This document shows, one piece after another, positions 58,004 through 64,000 of a stretch of 64,000 nucleotides of DNA (position 1 is the stretch's first letter; each line of letters starts with the position of its first letter). This DNA comes from GCA-2731375 sp964507245 (GTDB taxonomy: Bacteria; Pseudomonadota; Alphaproteobacteria; GCA-2731375): contig CAZDQC010000004.1 in assembly GCA_964507245.1 (NCBI GenBank), positions 1 through 64,000 on the forward strand. The letters run 5' to 3'. Position numbers and translations under genes: made by a program. The notes under the pieces were generated by a model, which saw only the letters and a program-made list of their open reading frames with translations, was not told the DNA's origin and did no database searches.

Positions 58004-59155
58004 TCAGGTCTCCAAATCTGGCACTTGTAACCAGCGGCCCTCGGACCAGCTTTGAAGACCCAATTCTGCCAGTTGCACCCCTTTAGCACCGGCCAGCAGA
58101 TCCCAAGGAAAGGCGCTATCTTCGTACAAATGGTGAATAAATAATTCCCACTGCGCCTTGAAGGCGTTGTCGTACTGGACGAGATCAGGAACCTCTTCCC
58201 AGCCATCATTATAGTCGATAGTGGGCGGAATGTCCGGATTCCAAACTGGCCTTGGCGTATCGACCAGGGATTGAATTCGACAGCGCCGAAGGCCTGCCAC
58301 AGCTGATCCGTTAGTACCGTCCACATGCAGCGTCAAGAGATCATCCCTGCGGACCCGGGTGCACCAAGATGAATTGAAATGGGCGATAACGTCACCCTCT
58401 AGCTGGAAAGTGGCATAGGCCGCATCGTCCACATCTGCTTCGTAAGGTTGGTTATATTCGTCCCATCGTTTTGGAATGTGGGTAGCTCCCAGACAGCTGA
58501 CTGCCTTCACCGAACCGAAGATGCTGTCCAGCACATACCGCCAATGACACAGCATATCCAGTATGATGCCACCACCTCCGCTCTTCTTGTAGTTCCACGA
58601 GGGCCGCTGGGCCGGTTGCAGTTCGCCATCAAATACCCAATAGCCGAACTCGCCCCGGACCGACAGAATACGGCCGAAAAAATCGGCATCGATCAGGTAT
58701 TTCAGTTTTCGGATACCAGGCAACCATAATTTATCTTGCACCACCCCATGCTTGATACCAGCCGCCTTGGCCTTTTCATAGACGGCGTAGGCATCCACTA
58801 GATTGTCTGCAGCCGGCTTTTCACAATAAATATTTTTGCCGGCGTCGATGGCCTTGGACAGCAAACTAGCCCGCGCCTGGGTTGTCGCGGAGTCAAAAAA
58901 TAGTGTGTCGTCCAGATTAGCGATGGCGGCATCCAGGTCGTCGGTCCAGCGATCGAGACCATGTTCCCGCGCCAAGGCACCTACCCGACCCGCATCCCGG
59001 CCCACCAGAATAGGATCAGGCATCACGCGAGTTCCGTCGGCCAATTCCAAACCGCCCGCCTTCATAATTTCGAGGATCGAGCGGATCAAATGCTGGTTTT
59101 TACCCATACGGCCAGTGACACCGTTCATGATGATGCCTAGACGTTTCTCACTCAT
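58004..59155 (-). CDS. Gfo/Idh/MocA family oxidoreductase (second)
   Basis: This 383-residue NAD(P)-dependent dehydrogenase has a variant N-terminus, KRLGIIMNGVTGRMGKNQHL. The GVTGRMG loop resembles dihydrodipicolinate-reductase-like Rossmann folds. YCEKPAADNLVDAY near residue 115 is the EKP motif. GGGGIILDMLCHWRYVLD near 196 supplies catalytic-type Asp and His. The start is ATG 59155, with GGAG five to six bases before it (an upstream in-frame GTG at 59161 is also possible). It is next to a DapA-family gene upstream, and likely oxidises a sugar derivative. Confidence 0.85.
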   Translation of the reverse strand: MSEKRLGIIMNGVTGRMGKNQHLIRSILEIMKAGGLELADGTRVMPDPILVGRDAGRVGALAREHGLDRWTDDLDAAIANLDDTLFFDSATTQARASLLSKAIDAGKNIYCEKPAADNLVDAYAVYEKAKAAGIKHGVVQDKLWLPGIRKLKYLIDADFFGRILSVRGEFGYWVFDGELQPAQRPSWNYKKSGGGGIILDMLCHWRYVLDSIFGSVKAVSCLGATHIPKRWDEYNQPYEADVDDAAYATFQLEGDVIAHFNSSWCTRVRRDDLLTLHVDGTNGSAVAGLRRCRIQSLVDTPRPVWNPDIPPTIDYNDGWEEVPDLVQYDNAFKAQWELFIHHLYEDSAFPWDLLAGAKGVQLAELGLQSWSEGRWLQVPDLET

Positions 59156-59279
59156 ACTCACTCCATGACCAGTGATTGGCAGATGCGGTGAGGGTGATAA
59201 CCAAAGCTTCCTGCCTTTTCATCAATATTCGACTTAATATCCCGGTCGCGCAAAAATGACATGAATGAATAATCAAACA

Positions 59280-60341
59280 TCATCCCAGCCAAAGTTCTAA
59301 ATTCTCGGCAACGAAATCGTCGTCACACAGATGTGGGTAATGGGCGATTATCCGATCCAATTCCGCAGCCTGACCTGGGCTAAGCTTTTCATCTGGGTTT
59401 AAGCACCAGTTACCCCGCATCAAACCTTGGCGACGTAACACTTCATTACACCCAGCAATACAGCCTGCGAAATCATTGGCTACATCAAACAAGGCGCCGT
59501 TCGCATCGGTGATCTGACTATCCAATTGAAGTAAATTCATATCGATTTTACCCGCCGCAATGGCCCCATGTGCCAAACTCAAATAATCAACAGCCGGTTT
59601 GACCCATACGCTCCAATGCCCCAATAGACCACCCTTGAAGCGTACGACAACCTCCTCCTCACCCCGTTTCAACGCATAGGGGGTCAGTAAGTCCAGAAAG
59701 ATGTGATCATCATTCCCAGTGTAAAGACTAATACGATTTTCTGCTTCCGCAGCGACCACACCACGCATTACGTCCAGGGTCCGATAACGATGAAAAGGTG
59801 CAACTTTGATGGCGATAACATTATCGATGGCCGCAAAGCGGCGCCAGAAATTCGTCGATAATAAAACACCACCTACAGCCGGTTGCAGATAGAAACCCAC
59901 CAAGGGAATGCGATCGCCGACGGCCCTACAATGGGCAATTATCTCATCCTCATTGGAACCTCTATGGGCAGCTAGACTTAACAGCCCGGCGTGATAGCCA
60001 AGGCCAAGCGCGATATCCGCTTCGGCAATTGCTTGGTTGGTTGATCCCACCAGACCAGCAATCATGATTTTGGTTTCTTCCGTCCAATCGGCCACGGCTT
60101 CCGCCGCCATCCGCAGGACGGGTTCATACAGACCTACGTCGCGTATTTCGAATTGCGTCGAATGCACGCCCACTGCCAGGCCACCAGCCCCAGCATCTAT
60201 ATAGTAACGGCTTAAGGCCCGCTGATGACGCTCATCCAGAATACGCTGTTCGGTCAATGCCAGGGGATGAGCGGGGATCACCACGCCCCGACGCAGCAGC
60301 GCAATCACTTCGTTGGGCAATTCTTCCCGATGCAACGGCAT
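59280..60341 (-). CDS. Dihydrodipicolinate synthase (DapA) family aldolase/lyase
   Basis: This TIM-barrel protein of 353 residues, longer than the 290-300 of DapA, has Y151 (VGFYLQPAVGG) and Schiff-base K179 (VIAIKVAPF) at the family positions. The DapA substrate-binding GTTGE-type loop is not evident. This fits a divergent class I aldolase, dehydratase or lyase, like those acting on 2-keto-3-deoxy sugar acids or cyclitols. It follows the dioxygenase gene in a leftward transcript with a 15-base gap. The substrate is unknown. Confidence 0.85.
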   Translation of the reverse strand: MPLHREELPNEVIALLRRGVVIPAHPLALTEQRILDERHQRALSRYYIDAGAGGLAVGVHSTQFEIRDVGLYEPVLRMAAEAVADWTEETKIMIAGLVGSTNQAIAEADIALGLGYHAGLLSLAAHRGSNEDEIIAHCRAVGDRIPLVGFYLQPAVGGVLLSTNFWRRFAAIDNVIAIKVAPFHRYRTLDVMRGVVAAEAENRISLYTGNDDHIFLDLLTPYALKRGEEEVVVRFKGGLLGHWSVWVKPAVDYLSLAHGAIAAGKIDMNLLQLDSQITDANGALFDVANDFAGCIAGCNEVLRRQGLMRGNWCLNPDEKLSPGQAAELDRIIAHYPHLCDDDFVAENLELWLG

Positions 60342-60356
60342 CCTTTCCCCCAGGTT

Positions 60357-61100
60357 CTAGAACGACACCACGGTATCGATGTCGTAGGTCAGTGCCGAAT
60401 TAACTAGTCGCGCCTCGCGATTACCGTAGTGCATGGCACAGGCACGCCGCCATCTATCCGATCGATTGGTCGATGACTGATGCAGAGTATTTCCATGATG
60501 AAAGGAGACCCCACCACATCGTACAGGCGCAGGCGTCATTTTGTATTGACTAGCCACATCGTCGGGAATTAACAGATTAAATGGTTCCCCTTCTGGTGCG
60601 ATGTGGGGAATGACGTTGTCATTGTTTGTGCCTTCACCGAAATACAAGCAGCCGTTGCTTTCGTCTGCGTCGTCCAGAGCGACCCAGGCGGTCACCATGC
60701 TTTCATTGTCATTTGGCCCAAAATAGAAATTATCCTGATGCACCGGTTTGGGACCACCACCATTGGGTGCCTTGAAAAATATCTGACTAAAAAAAACTTT
60801 GGGCCCGGGTCCGATGATTTGTTCAACCAGTGAAAGGAGCCCTTTGTCACCAGCGAGAGCCCTAAAAACCGGTCTCAGGTAGACTGGATTGTCCAGCTTC
60901 CGCAAAATAGCTCTATCAGAAATATTAGGTTCCACATACCAGGCGCGATCTGCAGCATTTAATTTGCCGATTTCCTCTGCTGCCCAGGTCTCTGCGTCGG
61001 TAATGGCTTCATTCATTTGTGTCTCGGAAAATATACCCTCGACGGTTAGATGGCCCCGCGCTCCATAATCCACGATCTGTTGGGAATTGAGGCAATTCAT
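60357..61100 (-). CDS. Phytanoyl-CoA dioxygenase family Fe(II)/2-oxoglutarate oxygenase
   Basis: This 247-residue protein has the PhyH double-stranded beta-helix fold. H121-x-D123 (VHQDNFYFG) and distal His H207 (TLHQSSTNRSD) are the facial triad. R216/R218-type residues in NRSDRWRRA probably bind 2-oxoglutarate. It hydroxylates an unactivated carbon in a substrate that is not identified; many bacterial members act on small molecules rather than phytanoyl-CoA. The start at 61100 has GGAG upstream and is preferred over 61112. Confidence 0.88.
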   Translation of the reverse strand: MNCLNSQQIVDYGARGHLTVEGIFSETQMNEAITDAETWAAEEIGKLNAADRAWYVEPNISDRAILRKLDNPVYLRPVFRALAGDKGLLSLVEQIIGPGPKVFFSQIFFKAPNGGGPKPVHQDNFYFGPNDNESMVTAWVALDDADESNGCLYFGEGTNNDNVIPHIAPEGEPFNLLIPDDVASQYKMTPAPVRCGGVSFHHGNTLHQSSTNRSDRWRRACAMHYGNREARLVNSALTYDIDTVVSF

Positions 61101-61416
61101 GACCTTCTCCATAAAATAACCATCCAGTTACGTACAGCAGTCTTGTAGGATGGCCAACTGCGGATCGGCGGAAGAATTAACAGACGCCCTGAGTTTCTAT
61201 AAGGGCGACATAGGCTATTTCGATCCAATTCCTATGACGGCTGACTACAAACCAATCGAGACCTATTTCAAGCTCAAAAACCATTCGATATTTCTAAGAC
61301 TTGCAACAATGACTTCTGGGGTTTGTCGGTGAGGTTCGGAAGCTAGGGTGATAGGAAGAGAAAGGCGCGCCAAAAATTCTTTCGAGCGGCATAATTCTAA
61401 CCGAAGTCATTGAAAA
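61101..61416. other. 316-base intergenic region
   Basis: Between the dioxygenase start and the small dimeric-barrel protein stop. It contains a 60-codon plus-strand ORF (61150-61332) that resembles no protein family and lacks a ribosome site, so I do not call it. I see no clear terminator or promoter. Confidence 0.55.
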
Positions 61417-61722
61417 TCAAATCACTTGCGAGAACTCAACTAATTCCCTCGTCCGCTCAACTTTGCCGGCCCAGTGGCGATCAAATTCGGTAATAAATCC
61501 CTTCAAAATATCCGAATTTAACAGCGTGTTAGCGGTATCCAGGTCCAAAAATTCATAAAATGCAATATGGACATTCGCTTCCACACTACTCCAACCACGT
61601 TTCGCGCTGAGGGCATTAAAAGCCTTCAAGGCATCGGGCAGATGTTCGTTTTCGTACCAAGCATCAAAAGCATCCCTAACAGAGGTATCAACCTCAGCAC
61701 GCACGATTAAATAGGCAGCCAT
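61417..61722 (-). CDS. Small dimeric alpha/beta-barrel protein of unknown function
   Basis: This 101-residue protein begins MAAYLIVRAEVDTSVRDAFDAW. The DAWYENEHLPDALKAF helix after strand one and a strand with EANVHIAFYEFLD are typical of ferredoxin-like dimeric alpha/beta barrel (EthD/DUF-type) proteins. ATG 61722 with GGAAAG about seven bases upstream is preferred; the 61785 start extends into an unlikely sequence. Some such proteins act as small isomerases or cyclases. Here the function is unknown. Confidence 0.7.
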   Translation of the reverse strand: MAAYLIVRAEVDTSVRDAFDAWYENEHLPDALKAFNALSAKRGWSSVEANVHIAFYEFLDLDTANTLLNSDILKGFITEFDRHWAGKVERTRELVEFSQVI

Positions 61723-62013
61723 ATCATCACTTTCCGAAAACTTATGCCTACACAGATTAGCCGCAGACAAATGGATTGCAACCACTTACATAATTAGTTC
61801 CTTCACCATTCTGCAAACACGCAGTAACCTGCAAAATTGGAGTGCATTGATCCAGGTTGAACTTAGCTACCGGCATAGTGAATATAAAATCGGGTTTCGC
61901 TACAAAAGCTATGTCCAGCGTTGTCTGCTTCACAGAATAGTGCACCAGCGCAGCTCAGTCGGTGGTTTCCATTCCCGACGGATAATTACAAAATAGCCCT
62001 TTTCAATTCCGAC

Positions 62014-62856
62014 CTATCCTAGTTCTGGACCAGCGATCAGGAAGACTTGTGCCGGATCATCCAATGGTTCTTCCCGTTTAAGCAGCATGCGCATATAACC
62101 CCGCTGCCGGGAAAACCCAGCCTTAGTCAACCACATCACTAAACTCCTTTGATGATCGGCTGCATCTAAGAAAACCGATCCACCTTGTGACAAAACGCTA
62201 TCCAACAAAGTTAATGCGTCGTCCTGCGACCTAGCCGATAAAGGCCCAATCTGGGTCGCTAGCCGGCCATCCCGGGCCAGCACAAAACCCTTCAATTCGC
62301 CATTTTGTTCCAGTACTAACGCCTGTTCCGGACACCGATTTTGAAGATGTTTAAGTAAGGCCCGCCTGTCCGCACCGGCTACTGAATAATCAAATTTAGC
62401 TACGGTATCCAGATCGTCCTGCTCCATGAACCGCACACCTTCGTGCATATGACCACCCGGCAGATCCGCCTGCCAACGGCTCAACGGATAAATATCCCTA
62501 AACCCCAAGGGAAGATAGATTTGCCTCCCCGCTTCGGTTGCATCTAGGCCCGCGACCAGATCCAACTCTTGCGCCCGGTCCATGCAACGACGCATCAAAC
62601 CGCCGGCCAGACCACGTCGCTGCCAGGCACTGGTAACAAGGATCATGGCAATCCAGGCAAATCGGTCACCTTGGGGTATCAACATTGATGTAGCAACCAG
62701 ATCACCGCACCGGACGCCCGTACCCTCTCCGTGGCCCAACATGAACAGCCAATCGTCGGCAATCTGGTTCCAGCCCGCCTCCTCATTCAAGCGGACGGCA
62801 TTATCCACATCTGCTGCCACCAAAGGCAACCAGATCAGATCATCAATATTTTCCAT
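62014..62856 (-). CDS. GNAT family N-acetyltransferase (two-domain)
   Basis: This 280-residue protein has an N-terminal GNAT domain with FAWIAMILVTSAWQRRGLAGGLMRR near residue 58, whose RRGLAGGLM is the acetyl-CoA loop. A second GNAT-like half follows from about residue 140, with the Arg-rich end FSRQRGYMRMLL. Such double-GNAT proteins occur with sugar-modifying enzymes, but the acceptor is not known. The ATG at 62856 overlaps the epimerase stop by 14 bases, so translation is coupled; an earlier ATG at 62895 lies further inside that gene. Confidence 0.8.
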   Translation of the reverse strand: MENIDDLIWLPLVAADVDNAVRLNEEAGWNQIADDWLFMLGHGEGTGVRCGDLVATSMLIPQGDRFAWIAMILVTSAWQRRGLAGGLMRRCMDRAQELDLVAGLDATEAGRQIYLPLGFRDIYPLSRWQADLPGGHMHEGVRFMEQDDLDTVAKFDYSVAGADRRALLKHLQNRCPEQALVLEQNGELKGFVLARDGRLATQIGPLSARSQDDALTLLDSVLSQGGSVFLDAADHQRSLVMWLTKAGFSRQRGYMRMLLKREEPLDDPAQVFLIAGPELG

Positions 62857-63889
62857 CCCGAACTTCAAAATGGGTGGGTTTTCCCAGCGATGCACCGTCG
62901 CGGGCCACCCAGTCCGCGACCCAATCGACCATGTGAAGCAATGAAACCTTGGGATAGCCGAACAACTTTTCGGCCAGGCCCGTGTTAATCAACCAAGCCT
63001 CCCGTGCCGGTTCGCCTTGCAGTGTAACCTCCCTGTTGAAACGTTTAGCAAATTCTTTAGCCAACCAGGAAATTGCCGTGACCTCCGGTCCTGTCACGTT
63101 CAATGCGCTGTGGGGAGTCGTACAATGGCCCAGGGCGCGCAAAGCCTGTGCATTGGCGTCACCTTGCCAGATCACGTTGACATGGCCCATTCTCAAATCT
63201 ACCGCTTGGCCAGCCCAAACCTTGGTTGCCACATCATACAGTACACCATAGCGCATATCGATCGCATAACTTAGGCGGAGGCTACGCCCGGGTGTGCCAA
63301 ATTGGTTGGAAAAATGCTCAAACACCCGCTCCCGGCCAACGCAGGAATTGGCGTATTCTCCTGGCGGTGGGGTTAGGGGCGTATTTTCATGAGCACCATG
63401 AGAAAAAATTGATACGAATGGATAAACGCAAGCAGTGGAAAAACTGACAATGTTAGCGGCACGGAACCGTTGCGCTGCAATGGCAGGGGCATGGACATTC
63501 ATCGCCCAGGTCAAGTCTTCGGCACCTGTGGAACCAAATTTACGCCCTGCCATAAATATAATGTTCGGAATCTCTGGCAACGACGCCACGGCGTCTCGAT
63601 CCAACAAATCGCAAGTGATGGTTTCCACATCATGGCGTTGCAGCTGTTCAACTAATCCTACCTCGGAAAAGCGTGCAACTCCGATCACCCGTTTTTCCGG
63701 CGCGGCACGCTTGGCAAGACGCGCTAGTGTTGGCCCCATCTTCCCGCCAACGCCCAAAACCATAATGTCGCCATCCAACGCCGCCAGGTCGTTGATCAAG
63801 GCCTGACTGGGCCGGCTCATGAATTCATCCAGTGCTGCCTCGTCACTGAACCCCCCAGGGAAATCACGGAGTTGCAAAACGTCGTTCAT
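62843..63889 (-). CDS. NAD-dependent epimerase/dehydratase family protein
   Basis: This 348-residue extended-SDR protein has the N-terminal MVLGVGGKMGPTLARLA loop at about residue 43 and FSTACVYPF with S151. The active-site Tyr is at Y179, but the conserved Lys four positions on is Cys (Y179-A-N-S-C183). That substitution is unusual, and the neighbouring GRER may supply a basic residue. It probably uses a modified mechanism or binds rather than turns over NAD. The start at 63889 overlaps the upstream stop as ATGA. It is the second gene of the visible part of this leftward operon. Confidence 0.82.
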   Translation of the reverse strand: MNDVLQLRDFPGGFSDEAALDEFMSRPSQALINDLAALDGDIMVLGVGGKMGPTLARLAKRAAPEKRVIGVARFSEVGLVEQLQRHDVETITCDLLDRDAVASLPEIPNIIFMAGRKFGSTGAEDLTWAMNVHAPAIAAQRFRAANIVSFSTACVYPFVSIFSHGAHENTPLTPPPGEYANSCVGRERVFEHFSNQFGTPGRSLRLSYAIDMRYGVLYDVATKVWAGQAVDLRMGHVNVIWQGDANAQALRALGHCTTPHSALNVTGPEVTAISWLAKEFAKRFNREVTLQGEPAREAWLINTGLAEKLFGYPKVSLLHMVDWVADWVARDGASLGKPTHFEVRDGKY

Positions 63890-64000
63890 GACAATGGCTT
63901 TTCCAACCTGCCTACAGTTTCGAGCATCCGAACAATACCGCTATAACAAATACAACGGAAAGGGCCAAAATGTGTGCCCCCCGTTTTGGGCGTGCCACTT
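63886..64000 (-). CDS. C-terminal fragment of an unidentified protein (enters from the window edge)
   Basis: The frame is open on the minus strand from the window end to a TGA at 63886-63888, giving the last 37 residues, ending GIVRMLETVGRLEKPLS. The stop overlaps the epimerase start as ATGA, which supports genuine coding. The fragment is too short to assign a family. Confidence 0.55.
   Translation of the reverse strand, partial: SGTPKTGGTHFGPFRCICYSGIVRMLETVGRLEKPLS

Noticed and set aside
61150..61332. 60-codon plus-strand ORF between the dioxygenase and dimeric-barrel genes
   Set aside because: Opposite in direction to the whole cluster, no ribosome binding site or family match.
61757..61945. 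62-codon minus-strand ORF upstream of the dimeric-barrel gene
   Set aside because: It overlaps the untranslated 5' extension of that gene, with no ribosome site and no domain.
1..64000. CRISPR arrays, tRNA or rRNA genes, insertion sequences, phage genes
   Set aside because: I looked for direct repeats with regular spacers, cloverleaf or rRNA-like stretches and transposase motifs and saw none.

Overview
The window looks like chromosomal DNA of a gene-dense, aerobic, heterotrophic alphaproteobacterium, plausibly a marine Rhodospirillales-type lineage. The lineage is inferred from gene content (aapJQMP-type amino-acid transporter, many CaiB/BaiF CoA transferases, acyl-CoA dehydrogenases, LLM flavin oxidoreductases, enolase-superfamily enzymes) and is not proven. 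Nearly everything is central or peripheral catabolism. I saw no rRNA, tRNA, CRISPR array, phage gene, transposase or classical regulator.

Layout. 0-8.4 kb (minus): partial LLM oxidoreductase, alanine dehydrogenase, omega-amino-acid:pyruvate aminotransferase, second LLM oxidoreductase, M81 (MlrC-like) metallopeptidase, zinc alcohol dehydrogenase, acyl-CoA dehydrogenase, CinA-type amidohydrolase. 8.6-14.9 kb: leucine-type acyl-CoA catabolism, with HMG-CoA lyase (plus) facing methylcrotonyl-CoA carboxylase beta and alpha and a CaiB transferase (minus). 14.9-18.2 kb (plus): EamA transporter, MaoC dehydratase, acyl-CoA dehydrogenase. 18.4-23.1 kb (minus): three-subunit molybdopterin oxidoreductase resembling phenylacetyl-CoA:acceptor oxidoreductase (PadBCD), and a RidA protein. 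23.1-27.5 kb (plus): rhomboid protease, two enolase-superfamily enzymes, an acyl-CoA-dehydrogenase-fold protein.

27.5-30.5 kb (minus): two small MaoC hotdog proteins and a close relative of 2-methylfumaryl-CoA isomerase (Mct of the 3-hydroxypropionate bi-cycle), then a LOG-family protein. 30.9-34.5 kb (plus): a tight four-gene operon of a small SCP2-like protein, alpha/beta hydrolase, TcuA-like flavoprotein and beta-hydroxyacid dehydrogenase. 34.5-44.6 kb: GMC oxidoreductase, membrane protein, SDR, a large unknown protein with a Sel1-like N-terminus, CPA1 antiporter, a cysteine synthase-AlaX-mercaptopyruvate sulfurtransferase operon, a GNAT. 44.7-48.9 kb (minus): AapJQMP amino-acid ABC transporter with a strong hairpin terminator or attenuator between aapJ and aapQ. 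49.4-53.2 kb (plus): cystathionine beta-lyase and modABC molybdate transporter.

53.2-64 kb (minus): an uncharacterised sugar or sugar-acid catabolic locus with HpcH/HpaI aldolase, TIM-barrel isomerase, enolase-superfamily dehydratase, two Gfo/Idh/MocA dehydrogenases separated by a truncated DUF993-like fragment, DapA-family aldolase/lyase, phytanoyl-CoA-type dioxygenase, a small dimeric-barrel protein, a GNAT and an NAD-dependent epimerase-like protein.

The most distinctive items are the Mct plus split-hydratase module, the Mo enzyme with an incomplete iron-sulfur motif, the unassigned 53-64 kb pathway, and a 12-bp inverted repeat enclosing several nested hairpins in the 30.5-30.9 kb intergenic region.
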